Positions 53,073 through 61,002 of a stretch of 64,000 nucleotides of DNA are shown here, piece after piece. The notes below the pieces were generated by a model, which saw only the letters and a program-made list of their open reading frames with translations, was not told the origin of the DNA and ran no database searches. Position 1 is the first letter of the stretch. Each line of letters begins with the position of its first letter. The stretch is taken from assembly GCA_964621345.1 (NCBI GenBank), contig CAZUON010000003.1:62001-126000 (forward strand), read 5' to 3'. Origin of the DNA: Glaciecola sp964621345. Its GTDB lineage: Bacteria; Pseudomonadota; Gammaproteobacteria; Enterobacterales; Alteromonadaceae. The translations under genes were made by a program, and so were the position numbers.

Positions 53073-55372
53073 ATACGCTCTAACAAAGATCGTTCTTTTT
53101 TTGGAGGTTTTACCGGATTGTCACGCATTTCTTGGCAACTTGCTGGCGTGCTTAAGGCTGATTTTATAGCCGGTACACTAATCAAATTTGGGCACCCTGC
53201 TTGGGTTTGCTCACCTGTTTGCTCATTAAAATGGGCAATGGTTAAAGTGGATGGAAAACTACGCGATAAGGTTTTGGGTGAGTTTTGCGCTTCAAACGCC
53301 GCGAAAATAGGCAATGCCCCCGTTGCACCCGACATATTAATAGGCGTGTTGTCGTCGTGACCAACCCATACGGTGGTGACTAAATTACGGTCAAAGCCGG
53401 CAAACCAACTGTCGCGGTAATCATCCGTTGTACCGGTTTTTCCGGCCATATTTATGTGTGGAAACTGCGCGCCGAGCCCCTTGGCAGTGCCTTCTTTAGT
53501 CACTTTATGTAAGGCGTAGTTGATGAGATAGGTAGCATCTTCATCGGCGCGGCGTTGTGAAAGCTCCTCGCGTTTCCATATAAGCTCGTTGTCGTGCGTG
53601 GTTACCGCATTTAAAGCATGAAGGGGTTTTAAAACGCCGCCATTACTAATGACCTGATATATTTGATTTACTTCAATGGGAGAAAGCTCAACAGCACCCA
53701 GTGCTAGCGAAGGCAGCGGCTCTACAGCTTTGTTGTAACCTAAGCGCTGCAAACTCGCTGCTGTTTCATCAAAGCCTATTTGGCTGGCAAGATTCACACT
53801 TGGCACGTTGTAAGACTTGACCAATGCGTCTAATAAAGATACTTCTCCCCTAAAGGTTTTATCGGCATTTTGTGGGCGCCATTTTTCACCTAACTTATCG
53901 TCAAACTCAACCGGCTCATCCGCTAAACGTGTGGCCAAATGGAATTCAAAAGGGTTTTCCAATGCTGCCAAATATACCACCGGCTTAATCAAAGAGCCGA
54001 TAGGCCGGTAAGCATTTAGCGCGCGGTTAAACCCAGCGAAGCTTGCTTGCTTACCACCCACAATCGCGCGAATTTCTCCGCTGGAAATATCGGTCACCAC
54101 CATTGCAGCTTCTAAATTAGGCAAATTACGTGCTTTGGATTGTTTCTCAACGGTGCTTGAAAGCGCTTTTTCAGCTCGGCGCTGGGCGTTAATGTCCAAG
54201 GTTGTAAATACCTTTACGCCAGATAAACGTTTCTCCGCTGTAGGGACGACCGAATACAGTTCGTCACGCACTTTGTCCATAAATGCAGGATGTTGCCCCG
54301 ACGCTAAGCTAGAGCTTGATGAGGTATGTAAAGGCGATGAGATAGCAGCCTCATACTCTTGGGCAGATAGATACTGGCCATCAAATAAAATACGTAATAC
54401 TAGATTGCGGCGTTCAAGGGAACGTTCGTTTTGCCGCACGGGGTGATAAAACGAGGGGCCCTTTACCATACCTACTAGCGTCGCTATTTCGGTTAAATCC
54501 AGCTCTTGTAAGGGCTTATTAAAGTAAAAGTGACTTGCCAAACCAAAACCATGTACCGCTACAGCGCCATTCTGACCTAAAAATACTTCGTTGATATACG
54601 CGTTGAGAATTTCGTCTTTGCTGTAGCGGGCATCAATAACAACCGCCATTGCTGCTTCTCGTAATTTACGAATGTAGCTACGTTCACGACTTAAATATAA
54701 GTTTTTTACTAATTGTTGCGTCAGGGTACTACCGCCTTGCACTGTGCGCCCGGCCATGATATTTGCAATGAGGGCACGCGCAATCGACAACGGCGCAATA
54801 CCATGATGTTCATAAAATTTATTATCTTCGACCTGAATAAGTGCGATTTTTAGCATTTCTGGAATATCGGCATCCTGCATGAGCATGCGATCTTCTGACA
54901 AGCCCCCAACTAAGCGGGATATTAGCCAAGGTTCTAACATCACGCTGCGTGCATTTTGCTTACTATCCAAAAGCCTCAAGGTACTGATTCGTTCGTTGTT
55001 CCAATCTATCCTTAAAATGCGTTCTGGAGCATCTAAGTCAGCATATTGAAAAGCTCTTCGGTGAATAGTTAAGGTATCTTTACCTGTGGTGAACTCTCCC
55101 ACGCTCGGCTGGCTAGTTACCAAGCGATAACCTAATAAAGCTAATTCATCTTTAATTTGAGAAATAGATATTTCTTGCTCCAATTCAAGTCGCAAGGGCC
55201 GGGCATAAATTTGTGCAGGGACTTCCCATTTATTGCCTGAAAACTGTTGTTTAACCTGCGCGTCGATATACAGCAAATAGCTGGCAATAAGCACCAAAAA
55301 CACAAAGCTAAGTTTAAAAAAGTGGCGCTTAACCCATCTAAAAGGAGCAAAGAGCACATCAGAAATTTTCAA
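53060..55372 (-). CDS. mrcB: Penicillin-binding protein 1B (class A, bifunctional)
   Basis: Peptidoglycan glycosyltransferase/transpeptidase, 770 residues. Membrane anchor at about 17-36, UB2H domain at about 50-140 (EVPAQIYARPLRLELEQEISISQIKDEL), GT51 with catalytic Glu near 181 in VEDNKFYEHHGIAP, and a transpeptidase with SxxK as SLIK near 457, SYN and KTGTTDD near 644. The UB2H domain distinguishes it from PBP1a (mrcA, also in this window). The C-terminal tail is short. It stands alone; the palindromic repeats and a hairpin lie downstream. Motifs intact. Confidence 0.95.
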   Translation of the reverse strand: MKISDVLFAPFRWVKRHFFKLSFVFLVLIASYLLYIDAQVKQQFSGNKWEVPAQIYARPLRLELEQEISISQIKDELALLGYRLVTSQPSVGEFTTGKDTLTIHRRAFQYADLDAPERILRIDWNNERISTLRLLDSKQNARSVMLEPWLISRLVGGLSEDRMLMQDADIPEMLKIALIQVEDNKFYEHHGIAPLSIARALIANIMAGRTVQGGSTLTQQLVKNLYLSRERSYIRKLREAAMAVVIDARYSKDEILNAYINEVFLGQNGAVAVHGFGLASHFYFNKPLQELDLTEIATLVGMVKGPSFYHPVRQNERSLERRNLVLRILFDGQYLSAQEYEAAISSPLHTSSSSSLASGQHPAFMDKVRDELYSVVPTAEKRLSGVKVFTTLDINAQRRAEKALSSTVEKQSKARNLPNLEAAMVVTDISSGEIRAIVGGKQASFAGFNRALNAYRPIGSLIKPVVYLAALENPFEFHLATRLADEPVEFDDKLGEKWRPQNADKTFRGEVSLLDALVKSYNVPSVNLASQIGFDETAASLQRLGYNKAVEPLPSLALGAVELSPIEVNQIYQVISNGGVLKPLHALNAVTTHDNELIWKREELSQRRADEDATYLINYALHKVTKEGTAKGLGAQFPHINMAGKTGTTDDYRDSWFAGFDRNLVTTVWVGHDDNTPINMSGATGALPIFAAFEAQNSPKTLSRSFPSTLTIAHFNEQTGEQTQAGCPNLISVPAIKSALSTPASCQEMRDNPVKPPKKERSLLERIFDW

Positions 55373-55567
55373 AATACAACGGTCCCTTCTAATGACATTG
55401 TTTGACAGAGCCTAGCTTTGTTTAAAGGCGTTTACATCCGTGAATGCCGATGCCAGCAACCACCCTAAAGCTTAAAACGAACGCGCCTTGCTACCTTAGT
55501 CGAAAAGACTAGACATTAGTCAGGCAGATGCTTAGGCTGAAAGTTCAACCATTGAGCGCGAGGGCAA

Positions 55568-55816
55568 ATGATGAAAGTCACCATTGATTTAGAACTTACC
55601 CCAGCAGAGGCACGAGAAATATTCGGACTACCGGATTTTAGCGGCTTACACGAATCTTTAACAGCCGACATGCTAAAAAAATGTCAACAAGACCCCACAA
55701 TGGCGTTTGAGACTTTTCTTAAACCTGCGATGGAACAAGGTTTAAGTGGTTTCTCAAATTACCAAGACCTGATGAGCAAGTTTATGCAAGCAGGCGCCAA
55801 GCAGGCAAAAGAGTAA
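55568..55816 (+). CDS. DUF6489-type small protein at the head of the PHA cluster
   Basis: An 82-residue cytoplasmic protein starting MMKVTIDLELTPAEAREIFGLPDF, a pattern that I associate with DUF6489. Its role is unknown. The C-terminal half is amphipathic and helix-rich (LKPAMEQGLSGFSNYQDLMSKFM), a little like phasins. It lies 43 nt before phaC on the same strand, and I infer a PHA-granule role from context only. Confidence 0.65.
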   Translation: MMKVTIDLELTPAEAREIFGLPDFSGLHESLTADMLKKCQQDPTMAFETFLKPAMEQGLSGFSNYQDLMSKFMQAGAKQAKE

Positions 55817-55859
55817 AGGTCTTTATAAAAGCACACAAGACAAATCAAAAGGACAAATT

Positions 55860-57644
55860 ATGGGTAATGATGAATCTGAAATCTTAAGCTACCTTGATAA
55901 GTACGCCACCGTATTTAACAGTATGGCTCAAGAAATACTCAGCCGGGCGAACAAGGAAGGCGCCAACAACTACCCTAACCCTTTTAATAAAGAGCGTTTG
56001 GACCAGTTACTTAGTGGCGATACAAAAATTGATGCAAACAAGCTTATGCAACATCAGTTTTCGTACATGCAAAAGCAATCCGAATTATGGCAACAGGCTT
56101 CAAAGGCCATGTTAGGTGAGGCCGCCTCAAGCGATGATAAAGCAACATCAAAGGATAAAAAGGATCGCCGTTTTGCCCATCAACAATGGGATGACAACCC
56201 CGTTTATAAATATATTAAAGATTCTTATTTGGTAAACGCTGAAATGATCACCAATATGGTCGACAGCATCGAATTTAGTGATCCCAAGGCCAAGCAACAA
56301 GCGCAATTTTTTACGCGCCAATATGTTAACTCCCTGTCACCCACAAATTTTGTACTGACTAACCCCGACGTATGCGAAGAAATTTTAGCCACGAAAGGAC
56401 AGTCTTTGGTCAAAGGCATGCAGGCCTATCTTGAGGATTTAGAAGAAAGTCCGCTTGAAGCCTTCAAGATGCGTCAATCTGATGCTAAAGCGTTTACCCT
56501 AGGCGAAAACCTCGCCTATTCAAAAGGTAAAGTCGTTTACCGTAATGAACTCATTGAATTGTTGCACTATGAACCAAAGTCTAAAACACAGCATTCGCTG
56601 CCCATGCTAATCGTCCCGCCTTTTATTAATAAATATTACGTCCTAGATTTAGAAGAAAAGAAATCCATGGTGCAAGGGCTACTCGATAGCGGCCATAGCG
56701 TTTTTATGGTGTCGTGGGTGAACGCAGAGAGCGATTTAGCCGGACAAGATTTTTTTGACTATATGCGTAAAGGTCCGTTGGCGGCTATTGAAGTTGCAAA
56801 AACGATCAGTAACGAGGGGCAAGTAAACGTTACCGGCTTTTGTGTAGGCGGAACTTTGAGCGCGGTAACGGCAGCGTATTTGCGCGGCAAAGGCGATAAC
56901 AGTATTGCCTCATTAACCCTACTGACTACTTTACTCGACTTTGAAGAGCCTGGTGAAGTGGGAAATTACTTTTCTGAAGATATGCTGCCAATGATTGAGC
57001 AAAATGCTGAGATGAAAGGCGTGTTCGACGGCCGAATTATCGCTATGAGTTTTAGCCTATTGCGCGAAAATGCCTTGTTCTGGTCCTTCTTTATCGATAA
57101 CTATCTTAAAGGTAAGGACCCTGCCCCCTTTGATATTCTATATTGGAACAGCGATTCAACCAATATTCCTGCAGCATGCTTTAAACAATATTTACATATG
57201 ACCTATTGGAAGAACGCACTAAAGGACCCAGGAAAAGTCGTAGTAGACGATGTACCTATTGATTTTGGCAACATCGATATGCCTTGTTATTTTTTAAGCA
57301 CAGTGGCAGATCACATTGTGTTGTGGAAAGGCGCGTATGAGGGCACAAAACTCGTATCTGGAAAAAGTCGATTTGTACTTTCTGGGTCTGGCCACATCGC
57401 GGGTGTTATTAATCCAACAAAAGGCGGTAAATATCCGCATTGGATTAACGATGACTTAGGCGATAGTCCTGAACAGTGGTTTGAAGGTGCTACCGAACAA
57501 TCCGGCTCTTGGTGGCAAGATTGGCATAAATGGTTGAAGCCCCTTGCCGGGAAACGCAAAAATGCAAAGCAACCTGGGTCGCATGTCGACTATCCTGCAT
57601 TAGACGATGCACCGGGTAGATATGTATTAAAACGTTTAGAGTGA
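55860..57644 (+). CDS. phaC: Class I poly(3-hydroxyalkanoate) synthase
   Basis: Polymerises hydroxyacyl-CoA into PHA on granules, 594 residues, the size of class I synthases. Catalytic Cys is in the lipase-like box GFCVGGT near 327; the family's SWVNAESDLAGQDFFDYMRKG, ILYWNSDSTNIPAACFKQYLH and the Asp/His regions (STVADHIVLWKGAYEG, SGSGHIAGVINP) are present. The N-terminal domain of about 150 residues is less conserved. No phaA or phaB is adjacent. A terminator lies between it and phaR. Confidence 0.95.
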   Translation: MGNDESEILSYLDKYATVFNSMAQEILSRANKEGANNYPNPFNKERLDQLLSGDTKIDANKLMQHQFSYMQKQSELWQQASKAMLGEAASSDDKATSKDKKDRRFAHQQWDDNPVYKYIKDSYLVNAEMITNMVDSIEFSDPKAKQQAQFFTRQYVNSLSPTNFVLTNPDVCEEILATKGQSLVKGMQAYLEDLEESPLEAFKMRQSDAKAFTLGENLAYSKGKVVYRNELIELLHYEPKSKTQHSLPMLIVPPFINKYYVLDLEEKKSMVQGLLDSGHSVFMVSWVNAESDLAGQDFFDYMRKGPLAAIEVAKTISNEGQVNVTGFCVGGTLSAVTAAYLRGKGDNSIASLTLLTTLLDFEEPGEVGNYFSEDMLPMIEQNAEMKGVFDGRIIAMSFSLLRENALFWSFFIDNYLKGKDPAPFDILYWNSDSTNIPAACFKQYLHMTYWKNALKDPGKVVVDDVPIDFGNIDMPCYFLSTVADHIVLWKGAYEGTKLVSGKSRFVLSGSGHIAGVINPTKGGKYPHWINDDLGDSPEQWFEGATEQSGSWWQDWHKWLKPLAGKRKNAKQPGSHVDYPALDDAPGRYVLKRLE

Positions 57645-57682
57645 TATGATTGAAGCGCGACCTAAGTTATCGTGCAATAAAT

Positions 57683-57722
57683 AACGCCGAACTGGATACT
57701 GATGCACAGCTCGGCGTTTTTT
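57683..57722 (+). terminator. Rho-independent terminator after phaC
   Basis: AACGCCGA (57683-57690) pairs with TCGGCGTT (57711-57718) across a 20-nt loop, followed by a run of T. It separates phaC from phaR. Confidence 0.75.
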
Positions 57723-57798
57723 GTTGTTTATTCTTTGTTTTTTAAGACAGCATATTTTTAAGACAGCGCTTTTTGCGTACAAAAGGTAAAGCAATACT

Positions 57799-58227
57799 GT
57801 GATCATCATAAAGAAATATCCAAATCGTCGTTTATACGACACTAGCAAAAGCCAATATGTAAACCTTGAGTACATCAAAGTTCTGATTAACGAACGCGAA
57901 GAATTTAGCATTGTCGATTCAAAAACTGACAAAGACATCACCAAAAGTGTGTTATTGCAAATCATTAGTGAGTCTGAAACTAACGAACAGCAGTCGTTAT
58001 TGACCGACGCCCTTCTTAAAAGCCTGATCCGTTTTTACGATAGCGACATGGAGGTGTATGTACGTCAGTATTTAGAGCAGAGCTTGGTGCAATTTATTGA
58101 GCAACAAGACAAAATGCAGGGCATGATGAAGAACATGGTGGATAACTCACCAATGGGTTTATTTACCAAAATCATGGAAAAGAATCTAAATGCTTGGCAG
58201 TACGACAAAAGTAGTAAAGACAAATAA
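57799..58227 (+). CDS. phaR: PHA synthesis repressor PhaR
   Basis: DNA- and PHA-binding repressor of phasin genes: it leaves DNA when granules form. The 142-residue protein has a GTG start at 57799. It has the canonical KKYPNRRLYDTSKSQYVNLEYIKVLI DNA-binding domain, followed by the PHB-accumulation regulatory domain (LLQIISESETNEQQSLLTDALLKSLIRFYDSDMEVYVRQYLEQSL). Two matching operators flank the phasin promoter just downstream, which fits its known role. Confidence 0.94.
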   Translation: MIIIKKYPNRRLYDTSKSQYVNLEYIKVLINEREEFSIVDSKTDKDITKSVLLQIISESETNEQQSLLTDALLKSLIRFYDSDMEVYVRQYLEQSLVQFIEQQDKMQGMMKNMVDNSPMGLFTKIMEKNLNAWQYDKSSKDK

Positions 58228-58289
58228 ACTTAATACTTTCAATTAGTTAACATATAAAAACTCATCAAATCTAAGTTCTCAATCAAAAA

Positions 58290-58309
58290 ATGTTGCACTG
58301 CAACAAAAT
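58290..58309. promoter_or_regulatory. PhaR-type operator, upstream copy
   Basis: ATGTTGCACTGCAACAAAAT contains the palindrome TTGCACTGCAA. It matches the second copy at 58356-58375 at 17 of 20 positions. TGC-rich repeats are the known PhaR target. This copy lies just before the -35 of the phasin promoter. Confidence 0.75.
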
Positions 58310-58314
58310 TTCAC

Positions 58315-58342
58315 TTGATCTTTCCTATAGATTGGCTATTAT
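58315..58342 (+). promoter_or_regulatory. Predicted phasin promoter between the two PhaR operators
   Basis: TTGATC at 58315-58320 and TATTAT at 58337-58342 are separated by 16 nt, a reasonable sigma-70 pair. The 3' operator (58356-58375) covers the expected start of transcription, so bound PhaR would block it. Confidence 0.6.
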
Positions 58343-58355
58343 TTAACCATAAGCG

Positions 58356-58375
58356 ATGTTGCAGCGCAGCAAAAT
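58356..58375. promoter_or_regulatory. PhaR-type operator, downstream copy
   Basis: ATGTTGCAGCGCAGCAAAAT contains the GCAGCGCAGC TGC/GCA repeat typical of PhaR sites and repeats the 58290-58309 sequence with three changes. The two copies are 66 nt apart centre to centre, in the same orientation. Confidence 0.75.
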
Positions 58376-58411
58376 GTGATTTCGCACTAATTTAAATTCA
58401 ATGAGGTCAAG

Positions 58412-59140
58412 ATGATGTTTGGTAACTTTTCTCAACAAATGAAAAACTCTACAAAGCCAGTCAGTACTTTGCTCGAAATGAATGCGAAAACGCTGGAAAT
58501 GATGTCGCAGCAAAACACTGTGTTTTTCTCTGGCGTGATGAGCGACAGCGTAAAATTAGTCGAATCCCTCGCGAGCCAAACTGAGTTGAAAGGGGTTATG
58601 GCAGCGCAGTCTGTTTATGCTGAGTCAGTACGAGAGCGCTTAACTAGCACTTCAAAAACGACCTTTGGCAACTTATCTGCCATCGGGAATGAAGTAGCAG
58701 GCATGATGAAAGGCTCACTCGAGACTGCAACAGCTGAAGCAAAACAGGCATTTACGCAAACTGCTCCGGTAGTGCAACAAAGCCCAAGTGTTAAAAAAGC
58801 GAGTGCTAAAAAGGCTCCGAGCAAACAGAAAAAAGCGGAAGCAGCGCCAAAAGTAGTCGCTAAAACTATACAAAAACCTGCGGAAAAGCCAGCACCAACA
58901 ATTAAGCCGCAAGCAACGCCAGCCGTTGCCGAAAAACCCAAAGTGGTAAAAGCCGCTGTTAACAAAGAAGCGCCTGTTAAACCCGCGACTAAAAAGGTTG
59001 CGACTAAAAAGACTACTGCTAAAAAAGTAGTCGCAAAACAAAATGTATCAAAGACTGCGCCAACAAAAGCGCCGTCAAAAAAAGCGGTTGCTGAATTGAG
59101 TCCCGCTGATGTAAAAGCTTCGCCGTCAAAATCAGCATAA
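58412..59140 (+). CDS. Phasin with histone-H1-like Lys/Ala/Pro tail
   Basis: PHA granule-coat protein, 242 residues. Residues 1-115 are a phasin domain (FGNFSQQMKNSTKPVSTLLEMNAKTLEMMSQQ, TELKGVMAAQSVYAESVRERL). Residues about 125-242 are low-complexity Lys/Ala/Pro with repeated KKAPSK, KPATKKVATKKTTAKK units, strongly basic, ending in a short neutral tail. Pseudomonas PhaF has a similar DNA-binding tail that tethers granules to the nucleoid, so this may do the same. First gene behind the PhaR-controlled promoter; the second phasin follows after 47 nt. Confidence 0.87.
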   Translation: MMFGNFSQQMKNSTKPVSTLLEMNAKTLEMMSQQNTVFFSGVMSDSVKLVESLASQTELKGVMAAQSVYAESVRERLTSTSKTTFGNLSAIGNEVAGMMKGSLETATAEAKQAFTQTAPVVQQSPSVKKASAKKAPSKQKKAEAAPKVVAKTIQKPAEKPAPTIKPQATPAVAEKPKVVKAAVNKEAPVKPATKKVATKKTTAKKVVAKQNVSKTAPTKAPSKKAVAELSPADVKASPSKSA

Positions 59141-59187
59141 ACAAAAATTTATTTTAATTTACTACCTTAATATTTTGGAGAAAGACT

Positions 59188-59532
59188 ATGATTGATCAAC
59201 TAAACGAACAATTTAAAGATTCACTTAAGCCTGTAACTGAACTTGCTACGTTAAACATGAGTGTTTTACAAGAGCTTGCTGAAAAGCAAAACGCATTGTT
59301 TACTACCCTTATGTCTAACGGCGTTTCTTTTGCAGAAACCGCAGGTCAGCAAAAAGATGTAATGAGCTTAGCTGAAGCGCAAAAAGCATATCTTGCGACC
59401 TTACAAGAGACCATCACAGCTTCTGCTAAAGAGACTTACACTTTAGTAAGTGGTGCACAAGAAAAAGCGGGCGTGATGATGAAAGATCTTGGTGAAGAAA
59501 TCACATCTAAAATGGCAACTGCTGGTAAGTAA
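59188..59532 (+). CDS. Phasin, short form
   Basis: A 114-residue phasin related to the N-terminal half of its upstream neighbour: LNEQFKDSLKPVTELATLNMSVLQELAEKQNALFTTLM against QQMKNSTKPVSTLLEMNAKTLEMMSQQNTVFFSGVM. It has no basic tail. A GGAG site precedes the ATG. The pair looks like a tandem duplication in which one copy gained or kept a tail. It ends before a strong terminator. Confidence 0.88.
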   Translation: MIDQLNEQFKDSLKPVTELATLNMSVLQELAEKQNALFTTLMSNGVSFAETAGQQKDVMSLAEAQKAYLATLQETITASAKETYTLVSGAQEKAGVMMKDLGEEITSKMATAGK

Positions 59533-59589
59533 GTAGCCATCTGCTTAGTGAAAGAGTTATGTTAGTATCAAGCTTTGTTTGATGCAGTG

Positions 59590-59639
59590 AAAAAGCTTCA
59601 ATCAACAAGTCGGAAACGCTTGGATTGAAGCTTTTTTTT
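59590..59639 (+). terminator. Rho-independent terminator after the phasin pair
   Basis: AAAAAGCTTCAATC (59590-59603) pairs with GATTGAAGCTTTTT (59623-59636) around a 19-nt loop that extends the stem further, followed by eight T. It closes the phaR-phasin unit and separates it from phaZ. Confidence 0.9.
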
Positions 59640-59660
59640 AGCCTTTAATTGGAGAATATT

Positions 59661-60917
59661 ATGAATTATCAGGCCTACGACTACCTTGCCCGTACCGGCG
59701 AAATGATGAATGAAGGTTTGGGTATAGTGAGCGATTTAGTGTCTCATCCCTCCAATCCATTTTCTTACACATGGAGCGGGCGACTCACCAAAGCGACACT
59801 CGAAACAGCAATGAGACTCACCCGCCGTTATGACAAACTTGGTTTTAACATTGATGAAGTGACCATCAATAACAAACAATTTAAAGTGCGCGAAGACATT
59901 GTTGTAAGTAAACCTTTTTGCGAACTGACCCATTTTAAAACCATTGGACATACCGATAAAGACAAAGTGCTTTTAGTCGCACCGCTTTCTGGCCACCATG
60001 CCACACTATTAAAGGGCACAGTTGAAGCCCTTTTACCTGAACATGAGGTATATATCACCGACTGGGCCGACGCCCGTGAAGTTCCCTTAGAAGAAGGCGC
60101 TTTTTCTTTCGACTGCTATGTTTCTTATTTAATTGAATTTTTAAACTTTTTGGGCGAAGACACGCATATGGTGGCGATTTGTCAGCCTACTGTGCAGGCC
60201 TTGATTGCTACTGCGGTTATGGCCGAAGAAAATAACCCTAATACGCCCAAATCTTTAAGCCTTATGGCTGGACCTCTGGACACCACTAAAAATCCAACTC
60301 GGGTAAATGAATTTGCGCATAGCAAACCTATGTCTTGGTATCGTAACGTTGCCATTATGAAGGTTCCAATTGGATACCCAGGTGAAGGGCGTCAGGTCTA
60401 TCCTGGGTTCATGCAATTAGGTGGCTTCATTTCAATGAACCAAGAAGCACATATGAAGAAGTATCAGAGCTATTTCCAAAACTTGTTGTTTGGTGAAGAT
60501 GAAGATGCTGATCGTTTTCGTGCATTTTACGACGAGTATATGGCTGTTCTGGATATGCCTGCTGAGTTTTACCTAGAAACTATTGAACGTATTTTTAAGA
60601 ACAACGAAGTCGCAAACCGCACTATCACCTATCAAGGTAAAACCGTGAATTTTGATGCCATCAAAAATACTGCTTTGCTCACAGTAGAAGGCGCAAACGA
60701 CGATATATGCGGATTAGGACAAACCCAAGCAGCGCAAGATATTTGCACAAAAATACCTAAGAAAATGCGCAAGCATCACGTTCAGTCTGGCGCGGGACAT
60801 TACGGTATTTTTAGTGGGTCTATGTATCGCAAGAACATTCGCCCCATTGTGACAGAGTTTATTAATCAATATAGTCCCACTGATGAAAGCGCTAATGCAA
60901 AAGTGGGTGTTAAATAA
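59661..60917 (+). CDS. phaZ: Intracellular PHA depolymerase
   Basis: Degrades stored PHA to hydroxyacids, cytoplasmic, 418 residues. I start at the ATG at 59661 (MNYQAYDYLARTGEMM) with GGAG 7 nt upstream; the in-frame TTG at 59649 is less likely. Catalytic Cys is in AICQPTVQALIATA near 174, Asp in VEGANDDICGLGQT and His in SGAGHYGIFSGSMYR, as in Ralstonia-type PhaZ1. The gene is separated from the phasins by a terminator; its promoter must lie in the short 59640-59660 stretch or transcription reads through. Confidence 0.93.
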   Translation: MNYQAYDYLARTGEMMNEGLGIVSDLVSHPSNPFSYTWSGRLTKATLETAMRLTRRYDKLGFNIDEVTINNKQFKVREDIVVSKPFCELTHFKTIGHTDKDKVLLVAPLSGHHATLLKGTVEALLPEHEVYITDWADAREVPLEEGAFSFDCYVSYLIEFLNFLGEDTHMVAICQPTVQALIATAVMAEENNPNTPKSLSLMAGPLDTTKNPTRVNEFAHSKPMSWYRNVAIMKVPIGYPGEGRQVYPGFMQLGGFISMNQEAHMKKYQSYFQNLLFGEDEDADRFRAFYDEYMAVLDMPAEFYLETIERIFKNNEVANRTITYQGKTVNFDAIKNTALLTVEGANDDICGLGQTQAAQDICTKIPKKMRKHHVQSGAGHYGIFSGSMYRKNIRPIVTEFINQYSPTDESANAKVGVK

Positions 60918-60946
60918 TATACGAGTTTCAATTGTCTAGATGAACT

Positions 60947-60975
60947 AAGTTAGTTAGAGTTTCTCTAACTAACTT
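60947..60975. terminator. Strong AT-rich hairpin between phaZ and the transglycosylase
   Basis: AAGTTAGTTAGAG (60947-60959) and CTCTAACTAACTT (60963-60975) form a perfect 13-bp stem with a 3-nt loop, 30 nt past phaZ. It lacks a clean T run in either direction, so it may be a weak terminator or an mRNA-stabilising hairpin. Confidence 0.55.
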
Positions 60976-61002
60976 ATTCTACCAATAAGATAAGGATTAT
61001 CT

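Noticed and set aside
58615..59041. Long minus-strand ORFs of 108 and 116 residues opposite the phasin gene
   Set aside because: They are antisense shadows of the Lys/Ala/Pro-rich repeats; low-complexity sense codons keep the antisense frames open.
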